DNA of 64,000 nt from Zoroaster sp. YZ-2022 (GCA_029582265.1 CM055823.1:1054001-1118000), one strand, 5' to 3'; positions 11,510 to 23,419 are shown, counted from the first letter of the stretch. The notes: generated by a model from the letters alone, not told the origin. Program-made: numbers and translations.

Positions 11510-11680
11510 CAGCGCGTAGCCAAGACTTTTTCAGTGGGGGGCCTTAGGGGTATGGGTTTTTTTCCTTTTCTTTTCTTTTTGTTTTTGGGGCACTATGAGG
11601 ATTTTCGTGGGGGGCACCTGGGGGCACTGAAATTAGGGGGGGGCACGTGCCCCCCAGATCCCCTGTGGCTCACGCCGCTG
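11510..11680. mobile_element. hAT-like MITE
   Basis: The ends CAGCGCGTAGCCA and TGGCTCACGCCGCTG are imperfect inverted repeats of the CAGxGGCGTxxCxA type common in hAT elements. The interior is G-rich at the left and has GGGGGGGCACGTGCCCCCC near the right end. The flanking 8 bp do not match clearly, so the target duplication has decayed or the ends are slightly off. Confidence 0.5.
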
Positions 11681-11760
11681 CTAAGTGGCATTCCTGAAAG
11701 TGCATGTACTTTTAACATAATTAGTAAATACCAATATAAAACATTCTGATTCAACGGAAC

Positions 11761-12125
11761 TTGATCACATGGGGGTACATTAATGCCCTGGCAATAAAGA
11801 CCAACCAGCAAGTATGCCAAGCACCAGACCAGCTGTTATTAGCCATGCAACATTGATCACATGGGGTACATTAATGCCCTGGCACAAGACCAACCATCAA
11901 GTATGCCAAGCACCAGACCAACTGTTATTAGCCATGCAACATTGATCACATGGGGGTACATTAATGCCCTGGCAATAAAGACCAACCAGCAAGTATGCCA
12001 AGCACCAGACCAGCTGTTATTAGCCATGCAACATTGATCACATGGGGGTACATTAACGCCCTGGCAATAAAGACCAACCAGCAAGTATGCCAAGCACCAG
12101 ACCAACTGTTATTAGTCATGCAACA
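11761..12125. repeat. ~92-bp tandem array, 4 units
   Basis: Units start TTGATCACATGGGGGTACAT at 11,761, 11,853, 11,942 and 12,034 and end TAGCCATGCAACA. They are over 90% alike by eye. The minus-strand frames (LVFIARALMYPHV repeats) are shadows. Confidence 0.92.
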
Positions 12126-12644
12126 TGGATTTAAACCAATCATAGTGTCGAAGTTTGTTGTTTGCATCACACGGACCAACACACAAAGTTTTGTCCATCT
12201 GTGATTTTTGTCAGTTTCTCGCTGGGTCTTTTTCGCTGCAAATGACTTGATATTTAATTTTTGTAAATGAATTGACATGAGCATTTATAAATGGGCATAA
12301 AAGGTGATATATTGCCTTTATTGGGTTATTAAATAATTTTCCATGAAATATTCCTCCTTAGGCACAACCAATGTTGTAAATTACCTGTAGGCCTACCGTC
12401 TACTATGACTAGATTCATGAAAATGAGGATTATTCTTCTTCTTTTTCTTGGTTCATAATCTTATCGTGTATTACCACACTGGTGGGGCAACCTATGGGGA
12501 AAAATGTTGAAGAAAAATTACCCCAAATGGTAGGCATACAGCACCCTTTTTAAATTTAGCAGTGACCTCACGGAAGTTTTCATTGCCACATTCGACAGAT
12601 CGTGTAAACAAAAAACTGTCTGAACATAATCCCTACCTAGTCCT

Positions 12645-13650
12645 ATCCTCAATTTACCCTAAATGGCACCTAAGGTTATATAATCAACTGGGCAGTAACT
12701 TACAAATGAAATTAGCAGTTTGGTGTTTCAGTTTGTTTCAGTGAAGGATACTCTTGTTAAATGCTGAATTTCAATGCATGATCATATGCGTGGACTTCTT
12801 GATCGCCGTTTTTTGCGACGCACAGAATTGTGGTCATCAAAAAATTGACGTTGGATTAATGACTCACCCCCAAACTGTTAAAGTTGATGGGGGCACAGAA
12901 AATTTACCCAAGAAGAAAAACAGTTGAGTCATGTTTCATCTTATTCCAGATGGTTGTAAAATTGTTTTTAATCTTGAAAATAAAAATATTGTTCTAGATT
13001 TTTAAAATAAAATGGTATAATTTGGAGAAGCTCTCAAAACTTTTAATCAATATTTTTGAAAGGCCAATAAAATGGAAGGTGGTTAAAATTTTTGCAAAAA
13101 GTACTTTAAAACTTTGAAATGTGTAAAAATTATGTTAACATTTTGTCAAATAAAAGATTTCTTTTCTTAACCATGATATTAATGTTTCATTTTCTCAATA
13201 ATTTTCCACTGCCGACGAAATAAACACCAACGCATTAAGTAGCCTTCGTTCGCTTCTTCTATGAATGTGTCCATTTTCGAGGATCAGTATTTCTTTAAAA
13301 GAAATCGTTGCAAATGCAAAGATATCATATCTTTTGGTTTCCACAGACAATAGCTCGTTGACGGCATAGAACAATAAAATCACAGATGTTCGTGAAAAAA
13401 ATTGAGGTCATGTAAATCCTTACTATCTAGTAAAATCAGTGGTTAACAACTTTTTCCACTTTCACAAGCACTAACTTTCCAGTGCAAATCATACAACTTC
13501 ACTGTAATTTTTATTTTTGTAACAAGTATGACTTAGATAAGTTTATGCAACCATTAATACGCCATAGTTTTGTAAGTTTTCCGAGAAATGCTAAGCCAAA
13601 GGTAAGTGCGTCATTTCACGAGTGCGGCGAATTACGTACATGGACGATAT
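12645..13650 (+). repeat. ~1-kb dispersed repeat, copy 1
   Basis: From TCAATTTACCCTAAATGGCA to GAATTACGTACATGGACGAT this block is collinear with 46,637 to 47,640 in the same orientation. Shared landmarks are GCATGATCATA, GCCGTTTTTTG, GACTCACCCC and AAGATTTCTTTTC. Copy 1 keeps an extra ~50 bp near the right end. No clear terminal repeat or ORF was seen; it is a long non-autonomous element or a segmental duplicate. Confidence 0.75.
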
Positions 13651-13679
13651 TACTTCGCTGGCAAAAAAGTTTCATGAAC

Positions 13680-14250
13680 ATCGTCATCGGCTGAAGAACG
13701 TCACGTATCTGTTCACGAACCGTTATACAATAAACAAAACAATACGACATTTATAAGCGACTGTTTATTTTGTTTTCTTTACTCACCGCTAGAATGAGTG
13801 CAGTCAGGTTGTCTTAACATTATATAATAATTAATATACATGTAATGTACGTTGAAGATACTACAAAGATACTACCATAAAGTACCAAATTTAAAGATAC
13901 TACAAAAGGAAGATAGAACACTAGCTAGCTAGTGCCGTTTTGCACGGCAGCTGATGTAACGGTACTCAGCATGGGGAAGGGCGCCATCACGCGGTATGTA
14001 GGTAATTCAGAAGCAGACGACGATAACGAAGTGTAGAAAGCCGTAGGAAGGTAACGGCAAGTTTAGGGCAAATTCGGCGTTAAAGACAAAGATGTGAAAG
14101 ACTTAAATGATGATTGAAATGATACATATTGTATAATATCCATCTTAAAATGGTATGCATAGATTTGAAAAGTGTTCCTTCAGGATTTACAAGGGGTTTA
14201 TATAAAGCAAATGGGAAATACATCGGGTGTCTTTTTTCCAGTGTTGTAAC
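13680..14250. other. No gene seen
   Basis: Contains only short repeats such as AAAGATACTAC x3 near 13,855 to 13,905. Confidence 0.45.
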
Positions 14251-14254
14251 CAAG

Positions 14255-14455
14255 TCATTTTTGTCAAGTCAAGTCACAAGTCAAATGTTCTCAAGTCAAG
14301 TCAAATTGAAGTCAAGTCTCAAGGCAAATTTTCTGAAGTCAAGTCAAGTCTCAAGTCAAATTTTCTCAAGTCAAGTCAAGTCACAAGTCAAATTTTCCCA
14401 AGTCAAGTCAAGTCACAAGTCAAATTTTCAAGTCAAGTCAAGTCACAAGTCATTT
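14255..14455. repeat. AAGTC-based tandem array
   Basis: Units of CAAGTCAAGTCAAGTCACAA + GTCAAATTTTC, about 31 to 36 bp, 5 to 6 copies. A sister array is at 17,484 to 17,595. All three reading frames stay open because the core lacks stop codons. Not coding. Confidence 0.9.
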
Positions 14456-14544
14456 ATCGTCCCGAATAAGGCTAAAAAGTCTCCAGTTTCAAAATTGGCG
14501 TGGTGACGCGATTTTGTTTTTTTGTTTGTTTAAAACATTTTTTT

Positions 14545-14755
14545 ACATGTGTACGCGACGACCAAATTTCCCATTATACAAAGTATGGTGGCTAAGAGGA
14601 TTCACAAATCAGCCAAACGTTTATACCCCCTAGGTGAAAAAGTGTGGCTGCGATTGGACATCGTTTCACAGCAAAAATAATAAAATAAAAATGCCGACGT
14701 GCAGGTCTAGCTGAAGCCACGCGCACGGAGATCACCAGAAACCGGAGCCTTTTTT
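14545..14755. repeat. Dispersed repeat shared with 43.07 to 43.27 kb
   Basis: CAAAGTATGGTGGCTAAGAG, CAAACGTTTATACCCC, AAAAATGCCGACG and a GACCAGAAAC-type end recur at 43,068 to 43,268 in the same orientation. The end resembles the termini of the repeat at 38.2 and 50.1 kb, so both may belong to one element family. Confidence 0.6.
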
Positions 14756-14759
14756 TTTT

Positions 14760-16237
14760 TTTTTTTTTGCCTATAATAATGTTCTGTTTGTCATGTTCCC
14801 TGTCTTGGCAGTGAGAATAAATCCAGTGTTTGTCATTTGTTGTTTATAGGATATACATAATTGACACATTTATCTCGAATGAGTCATGAAACCTCGCATA
14901 ATGAAAATTATGTATACAAAAAAGGACAAAAGCCCCTTGTGTGAACTGGAACACGCGCGCCCTATTAAACGTGTACAAAATTACGTACACACACGCAGCT
15001 GCGCGCCACTCCACACAAAAACTTTTGACCAAAGAATTCGTCAACGTCAACTACTGAAAACTGGCATATTAAATCAACCTAATGAGGACTAAATCCTTAT
15101 CTCCCATTCCCCAAACATGTCACAAATGATGCTTTGTATTTCCCAGAGCATTTTTCTTAGCTTTGTCTATGTTTTTCGACAGAAATATAACATTAAATTT
15201 ACATGAAATTTACTCATCTTCGTTTGGTTTATCACAAACGCAAGAGACGGCATTCGAAGAGCAGATTGGTACCTAGACTCACAGTACATGTGTTATACAT
15301 TGTTCTGTAAATGGTATGTGCCCTGTAATATCCCAACATAACCGTAGATCTGATTGGGTATAAGTTTGTTAATTAAAAAATGGTCGTTGGAAAATATTGT
15401 CCAATAGACACAGCTGTTGTATCACTGTGAAGGGAATTTCATGGGCTTAAATAATGACGTCACCCCAAAGAACAAACATACTTCTTGTTTTTGGTTACCA
15501 GACGTTGAACAAGGCCATGAGATAAAAAAATAGTTTCTGCTTTGCGTTTCTGTGCTTTATTGAATAGGCTTTTCTGCCAAGACGTGGTATGAATCAAGTT
15601 TTGTAAATTATATTGGGGTAATTAATCATTCATGGTAATAATGTAAAACATTAATATCAATAGAAAGGCCTTGAATTTTTATTTCATATTCTGATCACCC
15701 CGAGTTTACAGGCTTGTCCATTTCAGTGCTATGACAGATTTTAAGGAGCAACTGCTTTTAAAATGTAATGCTTAGACGTGCTTTGTGTGTGACGTGCACA
15801 GTGGTGATGCGCAAGTGTCCATAACTTTTCATTATGCTGTAATCATCGGGCAATATTTTCTAGAAAACTATACAAACGTGTACCGTGTACTCGTGCAGTA
15901 GGCCTACATGTGAAGGGAAATGTATGGTGAAACGTACAGGTTCAAATGTACACTGTAGGCCTAAAGATTGACACTTTATTGAAGATGTTTAGTGACGTAT
16001 TTTACTTCATTAATATAAGTTGCTGATTGAATAAAATAAATGAAAAACAAGTGATAACATGATGGGAGGTAAATAAATGACTACTGAAGACCAAAAACTC
16101 ACAAACAAATCCAAGTATGACGTTAACGCTTCACAAATTGTGTAGTGCGTCATTGTTTTTGTTGGTGTCCGCATCTGAATTCAATATTATTTACAAAACA
16201 GGGAACCAGGTAGTTTTTCATCAATTAGGTCCAGAAA
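14760..16237. other. No gene seen
   Basis: A T-run at 14,752 to 14,768, then unremarkable DNA. The overlapping frames near 14,844 to 15,092 on both strands lack splice signals. Confidence 0.4.
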
Positions 16238-16530
16238 GCGTTTTTTTTTTTACACCGCAGCGACGGGTTTTGTGCGCATTTCGCCCTTGTGTCAAGACTA
16301 TGAACCCATTCAGCACGCATGCGCGCGAAGGGAATTTCGACACGCAAAAAAAACCTACCATCAACGGAGAGGGAATGGCTCCATGAGTTCCACTGCAGAG
16401 CGCCATGGTCGACTGCAGCTTGGAGTTTTCTATCGTCGCGCGCCTAGGGTTTCGTAGTCTCTCTCTCAAGACCGGAATTGGCACTTTTACTGCACAAAAC
16501 CCGTCGCTGCGGTGTAAACAAAATATACGC
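16238..16530. mobile_element. Mutator-like MITE with 9-bp target duplication
   Basis: Inverted ends of about 38 bp contain a perfect 27-bp core (16,249 to 16,275 against 16,492 to 16,518, reading TTTACACCGCAGCGACGGG inward). The outermost bases are GCGT/ACGC. The exact 9-bp repeat GTCCAGAAA flanks it at 16,229 to 16,237 and 16,531 to 16,539. A 9-bp duplication with TIRs starting in G is characteristic of Mutator-like elements. The interior (~215 bp) is GC-rich and has no transposase; four overlapping short ORFs here are shadows. Confidence 0.85.
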
Positions 16531-17480
16531 GTCCAGAAATTATGGGAGTTGTGTGGAAAGTACAGAAAGAAGCGATCGAGGTTTTAATTTTTTTTAATCT
16601 GAAAATTATCAATCTAGCGTAGGTAACATGTATTTAGAGTGGTTCATTTCAATATTTGTACGAAAATTTGCAGACGGTTGATCTGTTACACGCGGGACAA
16701 TTCATTTTTCTCCCAGGACGGAAACCGACGGATGGTAATTTACACTCTTATATGGGCCTCGGAATTTGGTAATTTGGAAGAAGATAAATTTTGTATACAC
16801 CCCAAAAACTAGTAATTGCTGCTTCTTAGTTATTCGGTCGCTGTTAATTGTCACAAACAATACATTTGTTAAAATCACGGACTCCGGATCCAGTGTATTA
16901 CAACGTTGTGCATGAAATCCTTACTGATTCTGTGTTGACAACTCGGACAACGCTTGCATAGGTGATGTAAGGAGAATTTAAAAATTACGTTCGTAAAATA
17001 TTTTAAAATTCCCTTTTTACGGAGTAAAACATTATAAAAAAAAATATGTACTCCTTTAATGATTACACACATAATAAACATAATTTGAGTCAAAATAGCT
17101 ATTCGGTTTTGTTTTACGAAAAATTTGTGATAATTTGTTCAACAGTTGACAAATTCTTAATACAATTAACAATGTCGCTATAACCTCGTTCCAGCCGTTT
17201 GTATAAATTATTTTGAATATTAATGCAATGCCATGCCTTTACCAGTAATAGCCCACTTCTTCCACTACGACGGATTGTGTTGAAGACTAGACATGTAGCG
17301 TACACTTTACAGTAAGGCACATACGTGTACAGTATACACTATTAAGTATTATTATGTATTACGTATAGATATAAAATTCGCGACGGCATTTTTTCCCCGT
17401 CACAAAAGTATTCGGCTGCCGTGGCCGGATTGACCAGAAAAATACATGTAATAAAACAACCTAAAATACATGATGACTTG
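16531..17480. other. No gene seen
   Basis: Short minus-strand frames at 16,875 to 17,093 and 17,114 to 17,320 lack both splice borders and similarity that I can recognise. Confidence 0.4.
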
Positions 17481-17483
17481 CAA

Positions 17484-17645
17484 TGTCGTCAAGTCAAATT
17501 TACTCAAGTCAAGTCAAGTCACAAGTCATTTTTGTCCAAGTCAAGTCAAGTCCCAAGTCATTTTTGTCCAAGTCAAGTCAAGTCGCAAGTCACAAAAATT
17601 GGCGACTCGAGTCGGACTCGAGTCCGAGTCACCGACTCGAGTCAA
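17484..17645. repeat. AAGTC array, second copy, with GACTCGAGTC tail
   Basis: Three CAAGTCAAGTCAAGTC units, then CGACTCGAGTCGGACTCGAG and related self-complementary steps. Related to 14,255 to 14,455. Confidence 0.88.
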
Positions 17646-17799
17646 AAATTCTGGTCTTTTCTGCAGACTACGATTTTTTTTGTTACCCAAGTCATGATAA
17701 TCTATTTATACAAGTGATAACCTTTGGATTTTTATTTTATTTTTGTCTCTGCCTTAAGAAAGGTTTTTGAAATCGCAATTTCAAAGACTTTTCAGCATT

Positions 17800-18330
17800 A
17801 ATTATTTTAGATTTTGCTTCCTACTAAAGCTAACAACTTTAATTACAAATAAATGTCGGTATCTTTATGATAGAGATGGTAATTAATGGGGAATTACTTT
17901 CCAAACATATTCGTCACTTCGTGAAAACGCAAAAACAAGACCGCCCGTGCAGAGCGCTGTATATTAAACAACGTATTAAGCGATTCGTCACTTCGTGAAA
18001 ACGCTAAACGTAAGTTAGGTCACACGATTCGTCACTTCGTGAAAACGCAAAACCAACAATACCCGCTTTGGCATTTTGCCAATCGCTATGTATTTCAATG
18101 ACTGTATAAAGCTGCGAATGGCGATTCGTCACTTCGTGAAAACGGAAAACAGCTAGCTGAGTGATTCGCTGGGTATATTAATAGCGTATTACGAAACTAT
18201 GACGTTTCAACACTTGAAACTTAGCAGAAATGTCGGCCACAATTAATACATCTCAAATATCTACAAAACTGAATTTGACAAAAAAAATATTTTTTACGGA
18301 TTCGTCACTTCGTGAAAACTGTCACGAATT
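17800..18330. repeat. Dispersed repeat with reiterated CACTTCGTGAAAAC motif
   Basis: The left part matches 4,455 to 4,690. GATTCGTCACTTCGTGAAAA then recurs at about 17,912, 17,984, 18,018, 18,123 and 18,298. The last copy abuts the LINE fragment, so the repeat expansion runs into or truncates it. Confidence 0.7.
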
Positions 18331-18342
18331 ATGTTTTACATG

Positions 18343-18720
18343 TATAGAACTTGCGGATGACATCGCTCTCCTGTCATCAAGCATTCACCAGATGCAACAT
18401 AAAGTAACTAGGGTGCAGGACTTCGCAGCCAGAACTGGTCTGAAAATAAACACTAAGAAAGCGGAGGTGCTAAGGATCAACAACAATTCAACAACAGAAT
18501 CACACTGTCTATAGGAGCTCAACAATTAACTGATGTTGATAGATTTACATACCTATAGGGCCAGCGTCAGCAATAAAGGTGGTGGAGCAGAAGACACAAT
18601 AATAGGATTTGCAAAGCAAGAGCTGCATTTATAAAACTAAAACAAGTCTGGAAGTCAAACAAATTGACTATACAAAACCTTAGTTGTACGCATTGTGATT
18701 ATACCAGTATCAAAGTTTGA
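18343..18720 (+). pseudogene. LINE (non-LTR retrotransposon) reverse-transcriptase fragment
   Basis: The plus frame has ELADDIALLSSSIHQMQ, matching the A/F-ADD catalytic motif of reverse transcriptases and its usual continuation, then GLKINTKKAEVL as found in non-LTR elements. After a stop at 18,512 and a frame change, GAQQLTDVDRFTYL, GGGAEDTI and AFIKLKQVWKSN follow, matching the FTYLG...GG.e.DI..RI.KAR.AF..L..VW region. Upstream and downstream parts are missing, so this is a dead fragment. Confidence 0.85.
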
Positions 18721-18749
18721 ACAATTCTGTGCATTCAGCCTATATACAT

Positions 18750-19140
18750 AACGTCATATCTAACTTCCGTGAGTAAAGCCAGACAGTATTGTCCAATAAC
18801 TCAATAGTAATATGAATATGAAAAGTGTATTGAGTTTACATAATATGAAAGGGGAACATGACGTTGTAGTTTGATATGCGCCTAAGGTTTCTTTGTCAAC
18901 ATTTATAGAAAGTTGAACTTGTGCGAGGCTGCCTGCCGTACACAGTTAGAACCAACCTGCTGTGTATTTCATCCTGACACACCCTTTTTATATTTGTATG
19001 TTATATCAGACAAGTTTACGTGTATATTGTAGCGGATTCACGACTAAGCGTTTGTGTGACTTCAAATAAATGTTCAAATTGCGTATAGTAAGTTCTTCCC
19101 CTTCCAATCATCCTCATTCCTTCTTCTCAGTAAACTAACC
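18750..19140. repeat. Dispersed repeat shared with 20.05 to 20.47 kb
   Basis: TTGAGTTTACATAATATGAAA, GGTTTCTTTGTCAACAT, TAGAACCAACCTGCTGTGTAT and ATCATCCTCATTCCTTCTTC match the 20-kb region in order and orientation. A further fragment is at 21,240 to 21,460. Class unknown. Confidence 0.55.
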
Positions 19141-19709
19141 AAACGAGTCACTACATTATACTAAAACCATGAAGTATGGCAACAAAAGTCAGACCTCAAA
19201 TCTATCTACAACCAAAAACACAGAAATAGTTTGAGTATACCAAAGGAAATCCCAAACTTAAAAGGATTAAATTCACGCAAGTGACACCAATGCAGAAATT
19301 CTTAAAAATGTGTCACCCGTATTTTTTGCAGTTTTGACGGCAGTTTACGATTTTGTTTTTATCGGAACATTGCTATTTTACCCGAGGAAATGACACGAAA
19401 TTATTGGAGGGTTATGTCACATTAAAAGAACAATTAAATGACTAGGTAAGTAAGTACATCGATACATCTTGAAATAACATTTTGCATCAGACTTTATCGA
19501 CAAATCTCTTCTGACAAATTCATTTATCACAGACTCAGCGAAGCCTAGCCCGGATCACTATAGGAACAAAACAGGACGAGCAGTGACAGAATAACAAATA
19601 CCGGTATGAGGGGACAACACGGGCATAGTTCTGGGATTCCTCCATGAATTATTTTAATGAAGGAAACACCAATAATGAAGCAGAGTGTTTGTTAAATAAT
19701 GGCACTTAC

Positions 19710-19762
19710 CATTAAATAGATAAGCCGATCCAGAAGAAGAGGATGCAAGGAATCGAGGCAAC
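19710..19762 (-). CDS. Candidate exon near 5' end of the left minus-strand gene
   Basis: Minus strand. A very strong acceptor (CTGTTTCTTGTTGATTCCAG) and donor TTTAATG|GTAAGT enclose 53 bp. The phase 2-1 frame (LPRFLASSSSGSAYLFN) joins the 10,208 exon in phase, giving a continuous hydrophobic run. Other frames are also open or nearly so, so the coding frame is provisional. Its upstream exon was not found. Confidence 0.45.
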
Positions 19763-20049
19763 CTGGAATCAACAAGAAACAGCAACACGAAATGAAAGCT
19801 TCGCTGCTGTGAAATGATTGTGAGTCGACCAGCGCCCCGCTCTTCAATAATATCACCCCAGAACGCATACGTTACCATATTTGGTTCTGGTTTCAAATGA
19901 GTTAACAAATTCAAAAGTTGAAGGGCAACCATTCTATGGGAAAGCGCAAAACGAATTTGAATAATAACATAAACTTGTCTAAGCCCGCATATATATGTAT
20001 TACATCATGAAAATTGTGTTCAATACCATAATATACATAGGCCGGCGTC

Positions 20050-20470
20050 AGATACAAGAGTATGAGACAATGGACATTGGTGTAAGTCTAATGTCAAATG
20101 TATTAATGTGAATAAATATATTATGAAAAATGGATTGAGTTTGCATGTGAAAGGAAAGTATAATGTGTGTAGGTGGAAGCTGTTCAAGTGCGCTAATGGT
20201 TCCTCTGTAAACATCTATAGTTGTACTCTTGTACCAGACTGACTCGCATCAATACAGAGTTAATACCACTCTGCTGTATATAACATTCTGATATACTTTT
20301 GTGTTACATTTTGATGTCATAGCAGACATAGGTGTCGTGTATATCAGTGAACAAGATTCACAAATATAAAACGTTCGTTTGTCACTTTTCTGGACCGTAT
20401 TTCACGTTGCATTTTCTGTTCCTTCACTTACTGTTATCCTCATCCCTTCTTCTGGGTATAACGCTGAGTA
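20050..20470. repeat. Dispersed repeat, second copy
   Basis: Counterpart of 18,750 to 19,140. Shared strings include TGAGTTTGCATGTGAAAGG, GGTTCCTCTGTAAACATCTA and TTATCCTCATCCCTTCTTCT. Confidence 0.55.
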
Positions 20471-21479
20471 TACTGACGAGTTTACAAATCATCTTTTACA
20501 GAAATACTCAAATATATCATACGAGTTTTAAATAGCATAATATAATACTATAGAAAACTAAATAAAATCGGTCATTAGGCATACCTCCTACTGGCCAAAA
20601 CAATGTATGCAGTATCACACCAATCCAGATACATATATTATAGTCCCCGCCCACCCTTTCCAGTTATGAAAACTCGGTCACGCCACCTGCATAAAAGTCA
20701 AACACTTGACCAACGTAGTAGCAGTTATCATGGAGAGGCTTATCATGACCCTATTGGTTTATCCACACTGTTTGATTGACAGCTGGATCAGTGTAGGCTG
20801 TTGTTGATTGGAGACCAGAAACCAGAGACTTTTTTAGCCTTAGGCCTATGTGTATTTCGATATATTTTTGTTCGGGAATTATACGGCCAGCGTAATAAGT
20901 CACTCACTTGTATTGAGACTGTAATGGTTTTGGTAATTTAATTGCACACATTTGTTAAGTTAATAACACTATTTGAAAGTCTGGCACAGTGACAGCACCA
21001 TATTGTCACGGGTGCTATTCGACCGACTTCCACGGTGGAGTGTTGCTGTGTGTCTGTAAACTTGACGAATTTGTTATTATTAAAATGACTTGTTTTGATC
21101 ACTATGAATGTGTTTAAAATGTGAATATATATATAGGGTTCCCATTGCTATCGTGGCCCTGAATAGACATCACAAATCCTAAATATCTTCGCCTATTTTG
21201 TGATGTAAAAAAAAAAATAAGTAGGCCTACATGCAGTTCGTTCTGCGCCAAAGGTTACTTTGTCAACATCCATCAATAGAGAGTTAGTTCCAAAATTTCA
21301 AGGGACCGTCCCGTTTTTTTAACCAAATTGTCCCGCGTACCTTTGACACCTCCCTGGGACGGCTCTTTGTCCCGTATTTTAAGTATTTGTTCCCAGGTCC
21401 ACAAAGCGTATATCTATAGAAAGTTGAACTTGTAAGGCTATCAGGCTGCCTAACATCAGTTCATACCGCAAAAAGTGTC

Positions 21480-21915
21480 GTAGTCACCTAAGGGTTTCCC
21501 GATTGGGGCATATGTTCCTCATTGGGAGAAGAGGGTTTCAATCGGGATAAAAAGTATCTCCCAAACGGGATAGTACAATAGAAGCTGTCGTTGCCATCTA
21601 AGGGTTTCCCGATTGGGGCATATATTGGTATCCTCATTGGGAGAAGAGGGTTTCAATCGGGATAAAAAGTATCTCCCAATCGGGATAGTACAATAGAAGA
21701 TGTCGTTGGCATCTAAGGGTTTCCCGATTGGGGCATAGGCCTATAATTATTGGTATCCTCATTGGGAGAATGGGGTTAATCGGGATAACTCGGGATAGTA
21801 CAATAGAAGATGTCGTTGACATCTAAGGGTTTCCCGATTGGGGCATATATTGGTATCCTCATTGGGAGAAGAGGGTTTCAATCGAGATAAAAAGTATCTC
21901 CCAATCGGGATTATA
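21480..21915. repeat. ~115-bp tandem array, 4 units
   Basis: The unit runs CATCTAAGGGTTTCCCGATT, GGTATCCTCATTGGGAGAAG, AGGGTTTCAATCGGGATAAA, AGTATCTCCCAATCGGGATA, GTACAATAGAAGATGTCGTT. TTCCCGATTGGG and CCCAATCGGGA are complementary, so each unit can fold. Single diverged units occur at 2.45 to 2.66 kb. Confidence 0.9.
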
Positions 21916-22524
21916 GTTCATATCGACCCTCGTCGTGATCGTTATACCCCGTGTTGTTTACTGATAATTCGTACAAACAATATTAGGTATGTTTATATAT
22001 TCATGAAACATGAATAAACATTAACAATTGCACAACTTTCTATGTGACAGTTTCCATTGGTAGTTTCTACCTCTAACCTAACTTCTCCAGGTCCATATTC
22101 CCAGTTAATCCTAAATGTACAGAATGTCTTCTTTCTCAGAAATGTGAGTATGGGGGCCTATGATACGATTTTCTATTATTAAGACTAAATTATATTTTAA
22201 AAATATCAATGCCTACAACTACAGGACTTTATATAATTTACTTTTTGCCAATCACAATCTTGAAAACTATCTACATATTGGGTTTTGTATTCACGTTTGC
22301 TTTATTGTATGAGTTGATAAGAACACGTCTCAGCTCATTAAATCGCCTGCACTGTAAGTAAAGTCCTGTCGCCCTTGTTGCGCAATTGATGTTCCGCCGC
22401 GCAATCGATGTTCTGACCCCAAGGTCATCGCTCATGCGCATTATTCAGCATGAACGGCATGAAAAGTTTGTACACAGATTGGCCGTTGCTCTGAGAAATG
22501 TCTGGGAAATACTCTTTTTTTTAG

Positions 22525-22609
22525 ACACCTTTCAGCCAAAATCGTTTCTCCAAGAGGGAGTTAAGAAGTTACAGTGCCTGCATTTCCTCGGTTCAGCCAA
22601 CGAAGACAG
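22525..22609 (+). CDS. Candidate upstream exon of the CUB gene
   Basis: The acceptor ACTCTTTTTTTTAG and donor GACAG|GTAAAA enclose 85 bp. Phase 0-1 (begins TPFSQNRFSKRELRSYSACI) would join the 24,769 exon in phase. Phase 1-2 is also open. No domain is evident. Distance and direction suit the CUB gene, but it could also be a 5' untranslated or unrelated exon. Confidence 0.35.
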
Positions 22610-22666
22610 GTAAAAAAGGGAGAAAATTCAGTGCAAACTTTACAGGTAGGCCTATACGAACACGTT

Positions 22667-22740
22667 GCCCCATAAATGTGGCACGGACACGCCCCCCCCC
22701 CTGGCCAAGGGGGGGCGTGTCCGTGCCACATTTATGGGGC
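22667..22740. repeat. Perfect 32-bp-arm hairpin
   Basis: GCCCCATAAATGTGGCACGG... (22,667 to 22,698) is exactly complementary to 22,709 to 22,740, with the 10-nt loop CCCTGGCCAA. Arms end in a C7/G7 run. No flanking direct repeat was found. Confidence 0.95.
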
Positions 22741-23262
22741 TAGGTCAGGACCTTATCGTAAGTGTACTGTAGATAGGGTCCTATCACTAGTATCAGGGCT
22801 AAATATAATGTTACTCTTTAATATTTGTGATTTTAAATATTGATCAGTGATTTGTCACTAGGTGGTTTAATTATAACTTTCATAAATTATGGCAATAAAT
22901 ATTAGTCGATATTACTATGGCTATGGCTAACCTTTCCACATAGCGACGCCAGAGAGCGCTATACACGTACAAAAATTAAGCAAATACTACTAGGCTTACT
23001 AGTGACGGGCATGTGACATACTTTCGTCTCGAGACGGGAGTAAATCTTACAACATCGGACTACCACCGCAAGTACTTCTTCCTTATAATATCCAAGATAC
23101 ATGTATATGAACATTTGCTGTAGTGTCGGGACCAAAGAGAGGAGGGCCAAAATTGTCATTACCCTGTCGCCTGTCGGATCGAATGCCAGTGAGGGCGGTA
23201 CCTTCATGTATTTATTATACGATTTGTATTGTACTTTCATAAGAATAACTGTTGAAGAGTTG

Positions 23263-23316
23263 GGTTAACCGTGGAGGAAGGAAAATGGACTATTTTCCTT
23301 CCTCCATATGGTTAAC
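23263..23316. repeat. Foldback sequence with GTTAACC ends
   Basis: GGTTAACCGTGGAGGAAGGA + AAAT pairs with ATTTTCCTTCCTCCATATGG + TTAAC around the 5-nt loop GGACT. The GGTTAACGTTCTGGTCCTTG + CTCT unit is then repeated twice downstream to about 23,375. Confidence 0.85.
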
Positions 23317-23419
23317 GTTCTGGTCCTTGCTCTCTCCATGGGTTAACGTTCTGGTCCTTGCTCTATGGTTAACGTTATACATAAAACGTTTGGGTATACA
23401 TTTTGATCATTTCATTAAT

